Of a stretch of 64,000 bases of DNA, positions 27,615 through 36,467 are shown piece by piece. Every line of letters starts with the position of its first letter. Positions within the stretch are counted from its first letter, which is position 1. The DNA comes from Anaeromicropila herbilytica (GTDB lineage: Bacteria > Bacillota > Clostridia > Lachnospirales > Lachnospiraceae): contig NZ_AP024169.1 in the NCBI RefSeq assembly GCF_016591975.1, positions 1,137,501-1,201,500 on the forward strand, given 5' to 3'. The position numbers were made by a program, and so were the translations under genes. The notes beneath the pieces were generated by a model. It did no database searches. It had not been told where the DNA came from and was given only the letters and a program-made list of their open reading frames with translations.

Positions 27615-27651
27615 ATGCTTGTACTACTAGTTGTGTACAAGCAGAGTTTTT
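27615..27651 (+). terminator. Intrinsic terminator after rpmE
   Basis: GCTTGTAC pairs perfectly with GTACAAGC around a short loop; AGAG and then TTTTT follow. Confidence 0.8.
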
Positions 27652-27789
27652 AAAAGCTACCTTTGCCATAGAATTATCTATGCTTAGGAACTATAAAAAT
27701 CAGGTTGAGGTTTTAATAATCTCAGCCTATTTTTAAATTAAAATTTACTTTGAATATATTATTAAATATAGAAGAAAGTGGTGATTGGT

Positions 27790-28824
27790 GTGAAACCCTC
27801 AGGAATCGGTGGTCAAGCTGTTATTGAAGGCGTAATGATGAAGAACAAGGACGTTTACGCAGTAGCCGTTCGAAAGCCAAATAATGAAATTGTTATAGAG
27901 AAAAATGTATATGTTAGTGCATCAGAAAAATATAGATTATTTAAATTACCAATTTTCAGAGGAATGTTAGCATTTATTGAATCTATGGTTATAGGTATGA
28001 AGACATTAACTTTTTCGGCTAGTTTTTATGAAGAGGAAGAAGAAACAAAACCATCAAAAGTTGAAAATGCAATTTCAAGTATATTCAAAGATAAAACAGA
28101 AAAAGTTCTAATGGGGCTTACTATTTTAATAGCTGTTATTGCAGCGATAGCTATATTCATGGTATTACCATTTTTCATTGCAAATATATTAGAAAATAAA
28201 ATTAAATCCGATACTATATTAGCTATAATAGAGGGAATAATTCGAATTGTAATATTTATTGGTTATATAGTATTAATATCGAGAATGAATGATATAAAAC
28301 GAGTGTTTATGTATCATGGAGCTGAACATAAAACCATAAATTGTATTGAACATGGATTTGAACTGACACCTGAAAATGTAAAGTGGCAATCAAGACAACA
28401 TAAAAGATGTGGAACAAGTTTTATGCTTATAGTAATGTTCGTTAGTATACTATTCTTTATCTGTATTCGAGTGGAAGCTGTATGGCTTCGTGTAGTAATT
28501 CGATTGCTTTTAGTTCCAGTTATTGCAGGTGTTTCTTATGAATTCATAAAATTAGCTGGTAGAAGTGAATCGGCAATTGTTAACATATTAAGTAAACCTG
28601 GAATGTGGTTACAAGCACTAACTACGAAGGAACCAGATGAAGACATGATATTGGTTGCGATAGCTTCTGTTGAGAGTGTTTTTGATTGGAAAGAATATAT
28701 AGAATCTAACCAAAGTGAATTAAAGAATACTGTATCGGAAACTGCTGCAGCAGAAGAAGAGGATGAATTATTAAAAATTATTGAAAGTATCAAAGAAAAT
28801 GATAGTGACGGTGATGAAGATTAA
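27790..28824 (+). CDS. DUF1385 membrane protein (YqhQ-like)
   Basis: A 344-residue protein of the DUF1385 family. The N-terminal GGQAVIEGVMMKNK (residues 6-19 or so) and the central YHGAEHKTINCIEHG are family hallmarks. Four hydrophobic segments, at about 105-130, 145-165, 210-230 and 235-255, predict an integral membrane protein. The C-terminal 60 residues are acidic. Function is unknown; clostridia commonly place it just before prmC and prfA. Three GTG codons (27778, 27781, 27790) are possible starts; the last has GTGGTGA at suitable spacing and gives the usual short N-terminus. Confidence in the start is low. Confidence 0.87.
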   Translation: MKPSGIGGQAVIEGVMMKNKDVYAVAVRKPNNEIVIEKNVYVSASEKYRLFKLPIFRGMLAFIESMVIGMKTLTFSASFYEEEEETKPSKVENAISSIFKDKTEKVLMGLTILIAVIAAIAIFMVLPFFIANILENKIKSDTILAIIEGIIRIVIFIGYIVLISRMNDIKRVFMYHGAEHKTINCIEHGFELTPENVKWQSRQHKRCGTSFMLIVMFVSILFFICIRVEAVWLRVVIRLLLVPVIAGVSYEFIKLAGRSESAIVNILSKPGMWLQALTTKEPDEDMILVAIASVESVFDWKEYIESNQSELKNTVSETAAAEEEDELLKIIESIKENDSDGDED

Positions 28825-28840
28825 ATAGATGGGAGCTTTT

Positions 28841-29668
28841 ATGAAATCTTTAGAAGATGTATATAAGGATGGAGAAAATCTATTATGTAAAAGTGAGATT
28901 ACTGATGCAAAACTAGATGCTTGGTATCTCATGGAATATGTATTTCACATCAATCGTATTGAATATTATATGAATCCCAAAAAGGATATTGATGATTCAT
29001 TATATGAGAAATATATGAGATACATTAAAGAACGAGCAAAACATATTCCTTTGCAACATATTATTGGAGTAGCAGAATTTATGGGGATGGAATATATTGT
29101 GAGTCCAGATGTGTTAATACCAAGACAAGATACGGAATGTCTGATCTTGGAAGTTTTGAAATATGCAAATAATAAATCCGTCTTAGATATGTGTACAGGG
29201 TCAAGTTGTATCATAACAAGTTTAGCAAAGTTATGCCATTTAAAATGTGCGGTAGGAGTAGATATATCATTACGTGCATTAGAGATTGCTAAAAAGAATA
29301 TTAAAAAGCATAATGTAAATGTAGAGTTGATACAAAGTAATTTATTTGATAGAATAGAGGGACGGTTCGACATCATTGTGTCTAATCCGCCATATATAAA
29401 ATCAGAAGTTATCAATGAGTTAATGCCAGAGGTAAAAGACCATGAACCAATTACTGCATTAGATGGTTTTGAGGATGGACTTTATTTCTATAGAGAGATT
29501 ATAAAAGTTGCAAAAAACTATTTGACAGAAGGTGGTATGATATTCTTTGAGATAGGTCATGATCAAGGTGATGAAGTAAAGAGATTATTAGAAGAATCAG
29601 ATTATCATTCTGTTCAGATTTTAAAAGATTTAGCAGGCCTTGACCGTGTTGTTTTTGCAAATTTATAA
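28841..29668 (+). CDS. prmC: Peptide chain release factor N5-glutamine methyltransferase
   Basis: A 275-residue SAM-dependent enzyme that methylates the glutamine of the GGQ motif in release factors. It has an N-terminal helical domain, the RQDTE segment before the fold, motif I DMCTGSSCI and the catalytic NPPY at 182-185. It sits directly before prfA, its substrate. The ATG at 28841 has GGGAG four to five bases upstream; the ATG at 28829 has none. The gap to the DUF1385 gene is 16 bases, suggesting one transcript. Confidence 0.95.
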   Translation: MKSLEDVYKDGENLLCKSEITDAKLDAWYLMEYVFHINRIEYYMNPKKDIDDSLYEKYMRYIKERAKHIPLQHIIGVAEFMGMEYIVSPDVLIPRQDTECLILEVLKYANNKSVLDMCTGSSCIITSLAKLCHLKCAVGVDISLRALEIAKKNIKKHNVNVELIQSNLFDRIEGRFDIIVSNPPYIKSEVINELMPEVKDHEPITALDGFEDGLYFYREIIKVAKNYLTEGGMIFFEIGHDQGDEVKRLLEESDYHSVQILKDLAGLDRVVFANL

Positions 29669-29711
29669 TTAGTTAAAGTATGTTTGTAATAGTAAAGTGG
29701 AGGAATTGTAA

Positions 29712-30785
29712 ATGTTTGACAAGTTAGAAGATATATTAGCTAGGTATGATGAAATCGTGGATGAATTAAACAATCCGAGTGTTGTAAATGACCAAAATAG
29801 ATTCCGTCAACTGATGAAGGAACAAACGGATTTAACGCCGATTGTTGAAAAATATAAAGAGTATAAAGCAACAAAAGAAAGTATCGAAGAAAGCTTAATG
29901 ATGCTTGAAGAAGAATCAGACGAGGAAATTCGCGAGATGGCAAAAGAAGAATTAAACGAATGTAAAGCAAGAATTGGTACAATTGAAAATGATATAAAGA
30001 TTCTATTATTACCTAAGGATCCTAACGATGAAAAGAATGTTATCGTTGAAATCAGAGCTGGTGCCGGTGGTGATGAGGCAGCATTATTTGCAGCTGAGCT
30101 ATTCCGTGTATATACAAGATTTGCTGAAAGAAATCGTTGGAAAGTTGATATGATGAACTCCAATGAAAATGGTTTAGGTGGATTTAAGGAAGTTATCTTT
30201 ATGATTAGTGGTAATGGTGCCTATTCTAAACTAAAATATGAAAGTGGAGTACATCGTGTACAAAGAATTCCAGTAACAGAATCTGGTGGACGTATCCATA
30301 CTTCTACAATTACAGTTGCAATTATGCCAGAAGCAGAAGAAGTTGACGTTGAATTAGATATGAATGATTGTAAATTTGATGTATTCCGTGCATCAGGTAA
30401 TGGTGGACAGTGTGTAAATACAACAGATTCAGCGGTTCGACTTACTCACATACCATCAGGAATTGTAATCTCATGTCAAGATGAGAAGTCTCAGTTAAAG
30501 AATAAAGATAAAGCGTTAAAAGTACTACGTTCTAGATTATATGAATTAGAATTAGAAAAAGCACATAGCGCAGAAGCGGAAGCAAGAAAGAGTCAAGTTG
30601 GTACTGGCGATCGTTCTGAAAAGATTCGTACTTATAACTTCCCTCAAGGACGTGTAACGGATCATAGAATTAAGCTTACTCTTCACCGTCTGGATGCAAT
30701 TATGGACGGAGATATAGAAGAAGTTATTGATAGTTTAACTGCAGCAGACCAAACTGCAAAGTTAAGTAATATGCAAGAAAACTAG
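29712..30785 (+). CDS. prfA: Peptide chain release factor 1
   Basis: A 357-residue factor that reads UAA and UAG. The codon-recognition tripeptide is Pro187-Val188-Thr189 (PxT, the RF1 type), and the catalytic GGQ is at 231-233 in GNGGQCVNTT. Full length with a normal N-terminus MFDKLEDILARYDEI. GTGGAGG lies nine bases upstream. It is preceded by the gene for its modifying enzyme and followed by a strong terminator. Confidence 0.98.
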   Translation: MFDKLEDILARYDEIVDELNNPSVVNDQNRFRQLMKEQTDLTPIVEKYKEYKATKESIEESLMMLEEESDEEIREMAKEELNECKARIGTIENDIKILLLPKDPNDEKNVIVEIRAGAGGDEAALFAAELFRVYTRFAERNRWKVDMMNSNENGLGGFKEVIFMISGNGAYSKLKYESGVHRVQRIPVTESGGRIHTSTITVAIMPEAEEVDVELDMNDCKFDVFRASGNGGQCVNTTDSAVRLTHIPSGIVISCQDEKSQLKNKDKALKVLRSRLYELELEKAHSAEAEARKSQVGTGDRSEKIRTYNFPQGRVTDHRIKLTLHRLDAIMDGDIEEVIDSLTAADQTAKLSNMQEN

Positions 30786-30827
30786 AATAGGGATTAATCT
30801 ATTCTGGTGTAATAATAAAGTAATAGT

Positions 30828-30869
30828 AAAGACTCAGGCGGTAAATGTTATCGTTTGAGTCTTTTTATC
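30828..30869 (+). terminator. Intrinsic terminator after prfA
   Basis: AAAGACTCA pairs with TGAGTCTTT; an inner GGCGGTAA/TTATCGTT helix extends it, and TTTTT follows. It ends the rho-prfA region. Confidence 0.9.
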
Positions 30870-30972
30870 ACTTTAATAAAATTGCCTTTAGTCGAGAAAA
30901 GAGAATAGATTATATATAGATCAGTTCTTAGTTGTATGGTGAATGTATATGAGCTAGTAATTTATCCTTAGA

Positions 30973-31000
30973 TTGATAAAAATAAATATTTTGATATAAT
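30973..31000 (+). promoter_or_regulatory. Sigma-A promoter of the SpoU methyltransferase gene
   Basis: TTGATA at 30973-30978 and TATAAT at 30995-31000, spacer 16 bases, about 90 bases before the start codon. Confidence 0.75.
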
Positions 31001-31088
31001 AGTTAAAGAAGAAATTATAAATAAAATAATATAAAATTACAAATGTAATAATTCAAATAAAATATTTGTAACAAGATAGGAAAAGAAA

Positions 31089-31874
31089 ATGATAAGTAGC
31101 CTAAGTAATAATAAAATAAAAAATTTAATAAAATTACAGAAGAAATCTAAAGTAAGGGAAGAACAAAATGCCTTCGTAATAGAAGGTATAAAAATGTTCT
31201 ATGAGACTCCAAAGGATAGTATAATTGAAGTATACCTATCCGAGAGTTTTTATCATGAGAATGAAAAAAGTTTAGGGGATATTATTAAAGAATATCAAGT
31301 AGAAATTGTGCAAGATAGTATTTTTAAAGAAGTATCTGATACTACGACTCCTCAAGGTATACTTGCAGTTGTGAAGAAGCCATTTTATGAGTTCTCCACT
31401 TTGAGTCAACAAAACGACGCCACGGTTATCATTCTTGAAGAACTACGAGATCCAGGTAACTTAGGAACGATAATTCGTACTGCTGAGGGAGCTGGTGTAA
31501 CAGGAGTAATATTAAGTAAAAGCTCTGTAGATATATATAATCCAAAAGTAATTCGTTCTACAATGGGATCAATATATCGAATGCCATTTGTTTATGTTGA
31601 AGATATAAAAAGTGCTATCTTAGAAATGAAAAGAAACAATATTCAAATATATGCGGCTCATTTAAAAGGAGAGAAATTCTACGATGAGGAAGTATATCAA
31701 GGTAAAATTGGTATATTAATTGGTAATGAAGCAAATGGACTTACGGATGAAACAGCAGAATTATCTGATTGCTATGTGAAAATACCAATGGCAGGTAAGG
31801 TTGAATCTTTAAATGCAGCAATTGCAGCATCGATTCTAATGTATGAAGTATATTCGCAAAAAAGAGTAAGATAG
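31089..31874 (+). CDS. SpoU/TrmH family 2'-O-ribose RNA methyltransferase
   Basis: A 261-residue SPOUT-class enzyme that methylates a ribose 2'-OH in rRNA or tRNA. An N-terminal L30e-like substrate-binding domain (1-95) is followed by the knotted catalytic domain with its three motifs: RDPGNLGTIIRTAEGAG, ILIGNEANGL and KIPMAGKVESLNAAIA. This resembles the RlmB/TsnR group and YsgA of Bacillus. The target nucleotide cannot be told. AGGA lies eight bases before the ATG. Monocistronic. Confidence 0.92.
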   Translation: MISSLSNNKIKNLIKLQKKSKVREEQNAFVIEGIKMFYETPKDSIIEVYLSESFYHENEKSLGDIIKEYQVEIVQDSIFKEVSDTTTPQGILAVVKKPFYEFSTLSQQNDATVIILEELRDPGNLGTIIRTAEGAGVTGVILSKSSVDIYNPKVIRSTMGSIYRMPFVYVEDIKSAILEMKRNNIQIYAAHLKGEKFYDEEVYQGKIGILIGNEANGLTDETAELSDCYVKIPMAGKVESLNAAIAASILMYEVYSQKRVR

Positions 31875-32184
31875 TAGATGTAACTATATCTAATATAACT
31901 ATGGCTAATGTAACCATGGTTAATATAACCTTGGCTAATTTAGGTAGAAAGTACGATGGTTTTAATAAGATAAATTATTTATAATTAAAAAGTAAAAGTA
32001 TCTTATAAAGAATACTACTCTCTAAAATAATCCTAATTAAAAGTAGATTAGAAGTTATTAAGGAATAAGTTAATAATTCTAAAATTATATAAAATCTAGC
32101 TATTTTAAAAGGAAGTTTGCTTGTAATGAAACTAGGAAAGAGATAAAATAGGGTAAGTAAATTATAAGAGAGGGGATGACTACA
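31875..32184. other. Intergenic region with tandem repeats ahead of the NfeD gene
   Basis: About 310 bases. It opens with four 15-bp tandem repeats (31881-31940, listed separately). The rest is AT-rich with no ORF and no clear promoter pair or terminator. Confidence 0.4.
31881..31940 (+). repeat. Four imperfect 15-bp tandem repeats
   Basis: Units are TAACTATATCTAATA, TAACTATGGCTAATG, TAACCATGGTTAATA and TAACCTTGGCTAATT, head to tail with no spacer, six bases after the methyltransferase stop. Each contains a stop codon, so they are not coding in that frame. Confidence 0.85.
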
Positions 32185-32625
32185 ATGGAATCTGTTTATT
32201 GGTTAATTTTATTAGCTGCATTATTAGTAATAGAAATAATAACACTCGGATTAACTACCATTTGGTTTGCAATAGGAGCTTTCTTTGCTTTTGTTGGTTC
32301 ACTTATTGGGCTAAGTGTATTTATCCAGATTGTTTTATTCGTTGTAGTATCAGTATTAATGCTGTATTTTACCCGACCAGTTGCTGTAAAGTTCTTCAAT
32401 AATAGAACAGTTAAAACGAATTATCAAAGTTTGATTGGTAAGGAAGCTAGAGTCCTAACAAGAATTGATAATTTTAATGCTACTGGAAGTGCGAGTTTAG
32501 ATGGTCAAGAATGGACAGCTAGAGCAGCGGATGATGAGAAGATTATTGAAGCTGGAGTGAAAGTAACAGTAGTTGACATTGTCGGAGTAAAATTAATTGT
32601 GAAAGAGAAAAGGGAGGAAATGTAA
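32185..32625 (+). CDS. NfeD family membrane protein
   Basis: A 146-residue protein with two or three N-terminal membrane segments (about 5-25, 28-45 and 48-65) and a C-terminal OB-fold-like domain (about 80-146, with SLIGKEARVLT…). It is the short NfeD1b type, without a ClpP-like protease domain. Such proteins pair with SPFH proteins in membrane microdomains. It ends one base before the SPFH gene, so the pair is translationally close. The ATG at 32185 is preferred because GAGGGG lies eight bases before it; the ATG at 32176 directly abuts that sequence. Confidence 0.9.
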   Translation: MESVYWLILLAALLVIEIITLGLTTIWFAIGAFFAFVGSLIGLSVFIQIVLFVVVSVLMLYFTRPVAVKFFNNRTVKTNYQSLIGKEARVLTRIDNFNATGSASLDGQEWTARAADDEKIIEAGVKVTVVDIVGVKLIVKEKREEM

Positions 32626-32626
32626 C

Positions 32627-33562
32627 ATGGAATTAGGGCAAGCAGTTACGATAGCATTGGTAATAATAATATTATTAATCCTTGCATCATGTGTAAAGGT
32701 GGTACCACAAGCGCAAGCGTATGTATTAGAAAGACTTGGTGGATATCAAGATACTTGGCACGTAGGTATTCATTTTAAGGTACCATTCATTGATAGAGTG
32801 GCAAGAAGGGTTGTATTAAAAGAACAAGTTGTTGACTTCGCACCTCAACCAGTTATCACTAAGGATAACGTTACAATGAGAATTGATACAGTAGTATTCT
32901 TTCAGATAACAGATCCTAAGTTATATGCATATGGTGTTGATAATCCTATTATGGCAATTGAAAATCTTACTGCAACAAATTTACGTAATATTATCGGTGA
33001 CCTTGAATTAGACCAAACACTTACTTCAAGAGAAGTAATTAATACAAAAATGAGGGTATCACTTGATGTTGCAACAGATCCATGGGGAATTAAAGTTACT
33101 CGTGTCGAACTTAAGAACATTATTCCACCAGCTGCTATTCAAGACGCCATGGAAAAACAGATGAAAGCAGAACGTGAACGTAGAGAATCAATTCTTCGTG
33201 CAGAAGGTGAAAAGAGATCTACAGTCTTAGTTGCAGAAGGTAAAAAAGAATCTGCAATTCTTGAAGCAGAAGCTGAGAAACAAGCAGCTATCCTAAGAGC
33301 AGAAGCTAAGAAAGAAGCAACCATTCGAGAAGCAGAAGGTCAGGCTCAAGCTATCCTAGCAGTACAGCAAGCCAATGCAGATGGTATCAAATTCTTAAAT
33401 GAAGCTGGTACTACAAAAGAAGTTATTCAACTTAAGAGTCTTGAAGCCTTCGCAAAAGCTGCTGATGGTAAAGCAACAAAGATTATTATACCATCTGAGA
33501 TTCAAGGAATGGCTGGTTTAGTTAAGTCATTAACTGAGGTTGGTAACGACAAATTATTATAA
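32627..33562 (+). CDS. SPFH/band 7 (stomatin-like) membrane protein
   Basis: A 311-residue protein of the stomatin/prohibitin superfamily, QmcA-like. One N-terminal hydrophobic segment (about 5-25) anchors it. The band-7 domain (about 27-180) contains VPQAQAYVLERLGGY and GIHFKVPFID. A long Ala/Glu/Lys/Arg-rich coiled coil (about 180-255) follows, for oligomerisation. It lacks the YuaG-type flotillin C-terminus. A GGAGG near the end of the NfeD gene serves as ribosome binding site. The NfeD-SPFH operon is a conserved pairing; a role in membrane organisation or proteolysis control is inferred. Confidence 0.93.
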   Translation: MELGQAVTIALVIIILLILASCVKVVPQAQAYVLERLGGYQDTWHVGIHFKVPFIDRVARRVVLKEQVVDFAPQPVITKDNVTMRIDTVVFFQITDPKLYAYGVDNPIMAIENLTATNLRNIIGDLELDQTLTSREVINTKMRVSLDVATDPWGIKVTRVELKNIIPPAAIQDAMEKQMKAERERRESILRAEGEKRSTVLVAEGKKESAILEAEAEKQAAILRAEAKKEATIREAEGQAQAILAVQQANADGIKFLNEAGTTKEVIQLKSLEAFAKAADGKATKIIIPSEIQGMAGLVKSLTEVGNDKLL

Positions 33563-33584
33563 TTATAATGTGAAAATACAATTA

Positions 33585-33620
33585 TGAAAAAAATGCTCTG
33601 TTTCAGAGCATTTTTTTTAT
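33585..33620 (+). terminator. Intrinsic terminator after the SPFH gene
   Basis: AAAAATGCTCTG and CAGAGCATTTTT pair perfectly around TTT and are followed by more T. Confidence 0.95.
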
Positions 33621-33884
33621 TTGTAGAAACTATGTCTTTTTAATTAAAAACAATTATCGAAGAATCTGTACTACGTGTATGTAAGAAATTTTTGAAAGCA
33701 GTACGCTATTGTACTGGATAATTGCTATACTAACTAATATTAAAAGAAATAATATTAGAATAGGATTATAAAGAATACTCCTTGACAAATGTTTTGATAA
33801 AGGTTAATGTATATACAAACAATAATATGTATAAATATTAAATTATATTTAACGATAATCTATCTGCTTAATAGGAGGTAACAC
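33621..33884. other. Leader and promoter region of argF
   Basis: AT-rich. A TTGACA box at 33782-33787 has only a weak -10 (TAATGT) at 17 bases. A possible arginine-repressor box follows (listed separately). No ORF seen. Confidence 0.4.
33826..33843. promoter_or_regulatory. Possible ArgR/AhrC box ahead of argF
   Basis: TATGTATAAATATTAAAT loosely fits the ARG-box pattern (TnTGnATnnnnATnCAnA), lying about 40 bases before the ornithine carbamoyltransferase start and just after a TTGACA box. The match is partial and the region is AT-rich, so chance is quite possible. Confidence 0.3.
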
Positions 33885-34826
33885 ATGAATTTAAAAGGAC
33901 GAAGCTTTTTAACACTTAAAGATTTTACATCAGATGAAATTGAATATTTAATCGATTTGGCAGCGGATTTAAAGGATAAAAAGAAAAAAGGTATTACAGG
34001 GAAAAGCTTACAAGGAAAGAATATAGCTTTAATATTTGAAAAACCATCTACACGAACAAGATGTGCATTCACTATAGCATGTATAGATGAAGGTGGCCAT
34101 CCTGAATATTTGGGTACCAACGACATTCAATTAGGGCATAAAGAAAGTGTTGAGGATACTGCGCGAGTATTAGGGAGAATGTTTGATGGAATTGAATTCC
34201 GTGGGTTTAAGCAAGAGACAGTTGAGAAGTTAGCGAAGTATAGCAAGGTGCCAGTATGGAATGGACTAACAGATCAATATCATCCAACTCAGATCCTAGC
34301 TGATTTTCTAACACTTAAGGAACAATTTGGAGTATTAAAGGGACTAAATTTAGTATATGTAGGTGATGGAAGAAATAATATGGCAAATAGTTTAATGATA
34401 GGTTCCAGTAAGCTTGGAATTAATTTTACAATATTAGCACCAGAAGAATTATGGCCATCCGAATCACTTATATCTACTTGTAAGGAATATGCAGCTACTT
34501 CTGGAAGTACAATTACGATATCCAAAGATTTATCTTCTGTAGCTGGTGCAGATGCTATATATACTGATGTATGGTGCTCCATGGGAGAAGAAGATATGGC
34601 AGCAGAGCGTGTTAGCCTTCTAAGACCATATCAAGTGAATCATGAATTGATGGGAAAAACCAAGAAAGAGAATACAATTCTATTACACTGCCTACCTGCA
34701 GTAAAAGGATATGAAGTAACAGAAGAACTCTTTGAAGAACATGCAGAAGTAATATTTGATGAAGCAGAAAATCGTATGCATACAATAAAGGCTGTTATGG
34801 TTGCAACGTTAGGTGAGACGAAGTAG
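33885..34826 (+). CDS. argF: Ornithine carbamoyltransferase
   Basis: A 313-residue enzyme making citrulline from ornithine and carbamoyl phosphate. The carbamoyl-phosphate loop STRTR is at 55-59, HPTQ at 133-136, the ornithine-binding DVWCSMG at about 228-234 and HCLP at 268-271. After HCLPA the sequence is shorter than in E. coli ArgF, as in Bacillus ArgF. The sequence does not decide between biosynthetic ArgF and catabolic ArcB, but no arcA or arcC is nearby. TAGGAGG lies nine bases before the ATG. It stands alone, away from other arginine genes in the window. Confidence 0.94.
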   Translation: MNLKGRSFLTLKDFTSDEIEYLIDLAADLKDKKKKGITGKSLQGKNIALIFEKPSTRTRCAFTIACIDEGGHPEYLGTNDIQLGHKESVEDTARVLGRMFDGIEFRGFKQETVEKLAKYSKVPVWNGLTDQYHPTQILADFLTLKEQFGVLKGLNLVYVGDGRNNMANSLMIGSSKLGINFTILAPEELWPSESLISTCKEYAATSGSTITISKDLSSVAGADAIYTDVWCSMGEEDMAAERVSLLRPYQVNHELMGKTKKENTILLHCLPAVKGYEVTEELFEEHAEVIFDEAENRMHTIKAVMVATLGETK

Positions 34827-34837
34827 ATATAGTAATA

Positions 34838-34879
34838 GAAAGGTAGAGAGTTCATTAAGAATTTTCTATCTTTTTTTGT
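34838..34879 (+). terminator. Intrinsic terminator after argF
   Basis: AAAGGTAGAGAGTTC pairs with GAATTTTCTATCTTT with mismatches, followed by a T-run. Confidence 0.75.
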
Positions 34880-34882
34880 TCT

Positions 34883-34909
34883 GTGTGTCCAGCGAAGCTG
34901 GACCACACT
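34883..34909. repeat. GC-rich short palindrome after the argF terminator
   Basis: GTGTG-TCCAGC-GAA-GCTGGA-C-CACAC forms an 11-bp hairpin with one bulge. It lies behind the terminator and has no T-run of its own. It resembles a REP-type extragenic palindrome. Confidence 0.6.
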
Positions 34910-35011
34910 AGGTATGATTCTTATTGATTTTTATGTGAGGAATTCTATCCAGAAGGATGAATATGTGGTACAATATAGGACAAGAAAAATAAAAGAGAGG
35001 AAGGGGTACTC

Positions 35012-35287
35012 ATGGGAAAGATAAAAAAAGTGATAAAAGACAATAATTTATTCCTCGATTTGTTAAATGTTATATTAGGAATTATATTAGTAATATTCAT
35101 AGTGTTGATATTGATTCATCCAACAAATACAATACTCTTAAAGTTGGCATTTGGCATTGGAGGTCTTATGAATATATTGAATAGTTATAAAATATATAAA
35201 CAGAAGAAAACACCCCTAATTGCTTTGAGTCTTTTTATGATTGGATTAATTGTTATATTTTGCGGAGTATTTTTAATTGGAGCATAA
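35012..35287 (+). CDS. Small membrane protein of unknown function
   Basis: A 91-residue hydrophobic protein with three predicted membrane segments at about 17-37, 43-58 and 70-90, separated by short basic loops (SYKIYKQKK). The ribosome binding site AGAGGAAGGGG lies about eight bases before the ATG, so translation is likely. I do not recognise a family. It stands between argF and birA with no clear operon partner. Confidence 0.75.
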   Translation: MGKIKKVIKDNNLFLDLLNVILGIILVIFIVLILIHPTNTILLKLAFGIGGLMNILNSYKIYKQKKTPLIALSLFMIGLIVIFCGVFLIGA

Positions 35288-35430
35288 AAAAGGATGCAAA
35301 AAGATGCTGTAACAATTAATAAGCTGAAGTGAATTAGTTTACTAACATTTCAGAAGAGAAATAAGGGTTGAGAGAAAATAATTCTAGAAAGGAATGCCAC
35401 AAATAGATTCTTTTAGCTACTGTTGGTGGT

Positions 35431-35460
35431 AATAACATACCTACAAATAGATATGTTATT
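35431..35460. promoter_or_regulatory. Hairpin or operator directly in front of birA
   Basis: AATAACATA-C-CTA and TAG-A-TATGTTATT pair over 13 positions with one mismatch around CAAA, ending two bases before the first in-frame ATG of birA. No Shine-Dalgarno sequence is visible here. It may be an operator for autoregulation by BirA or an RNA hairpin that limits translation. It does not match the usual biotin operator I know. Confidence 0.45.
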
Positions 35461-35474
35461 TAATGAGAATAAAG

Positions 35475-36461
35475 ATGAAAACGGAAATTATAAAGATATT
35501 AAGAAATAGTGATACTTATGTATCAGGTCAGCAACTATGTAATAATCTAGGCGTATCTAGAACAGCTATATGGAAAGTTATGAATCAGTTGAAGGAGGAA
35601 GGGTACGAGATAGAAGCGGTATCTAATAAAGGTTATCGACTAATCCATTCCTCAGATGTTATCTCTGAAAGTGAAATTCTAAGCAGAATGCAGACGAATT
35701 ACATAGGTAAGAAAGTAAGGTTTTACGATGAGGTTGATTCAACTAATCTTGTGGCTAAAAAAATAGCAGAGGAAGAAGAGAGTGACGGTCTATTAGTAGT
35801 GAGTGAATCTCAGACAAAGGGAAAGGGGAGAAGAGGTAGAGAATGGAGCTCAGATAAAGGATGTGACATCTTTATGTCACTAATTCTGAAACCAAAGATA
35901 AATCCAATGAATGCATCTATGCTAACAATCCTTGCAGCCCTTGCTGTGTCTAAAAGTATAGCAAAAATAGTGGAGAAGGATACCTATATAAAGTGGCCGA
36001 ATGATATTATCTTAAATAATAAAAAAGTATGTGGTGTTCTAACTGAAATGAGTACTGAAATAGACTATATTAACCATGTTGTAATTGGAATAGGTATTAA
36101 TGTGAATCGTACATCATTTCCTAACGAATTAGCTTCTATGGCAACTTCATTATATGTTGAGACAGAACAAAAAGTTCAAAGAGCAGAGTTAATAGCATCT
36201 GTTGTGAAAGAGTTTGAAGAAATGTATCTTGTTTTCCTAGAGATACAAACGTTACAACCATTTATGAAGGAATATAATGATACATTGATAAATGCGAAAA
36301 GGCAGGTAAAGATTATAGAATACGGTAAAGAATATGAAGCAATTGCAATTGGAATAAATGAAAAAGGAGAACTAATGATTCATGATATTGATCATCCAGA
36401 TCATGTTCGAACTGTATTAGCTGGAGAAGTTTCCGTTCGTGGAATATACAATTATGTATAG
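35475..36461 (+). CDS. birA: Bifunctional biotin-protein ligase and biotin-operon repressor
   Basis: A 328-residue class II biotin ligase. The N-terminal winged helix (about 1-60; GVSRTAIWKVMNQLKEEGYEI) can bind DNA. The catalytic domain contains the biotinyl-AMP loop KGKGRRGREW and KWPNDI, and a C-terminal SH3-like cap follows. It attaches biotin to carboxylase subunits and represses biotin genes when biotin is plentiful. Two ATGs are possible (35463 and 35475); neither has a good ribosome binding site, and the second gives the more usual N-terminus. A palindrome ends just before the first. Confidence 0.93.
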   Translation: MKTEIIKILRNSDTYVSGQQLCNNLGVSRTAIWKVMNQLKEEGYEIEAVSNKGYRLIHSSDVISESEILSRMQTNYIGKKVRFYDEVDSTNLVAKKIAEEEESDGLLVVSESQTKGKGRRGREWSSDKGCDIFMSLILKPKINPMNASMLTILAALAVSKSIAKIVEKDTYIKWPNDIILNNKKVCGVLTEMSTEIDYINHVVIGIGINVNRTSFPNELASMATSLYVETEQKVQRAELIASVVKEFEEMYLVFLEIQTLQPFMKEYNDTLINAKRQVKIIEYGKEYEAIAIGINEKGELMIHDIDHPDHVRTVLAGEVSVRGIYNYV

Positions 36462-36467
36462 GAGCTA

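Noticed and set aside
33885..34826. Arginine deiminase pathway (arcB) reading of the ornithine carbamoyltransferase
   Set aside because: No arcA, arcC or arginine-ornithine antiporter gene is nearby, and the sequence alone does not favour the catabolic form. Kept as argF with this reservation.
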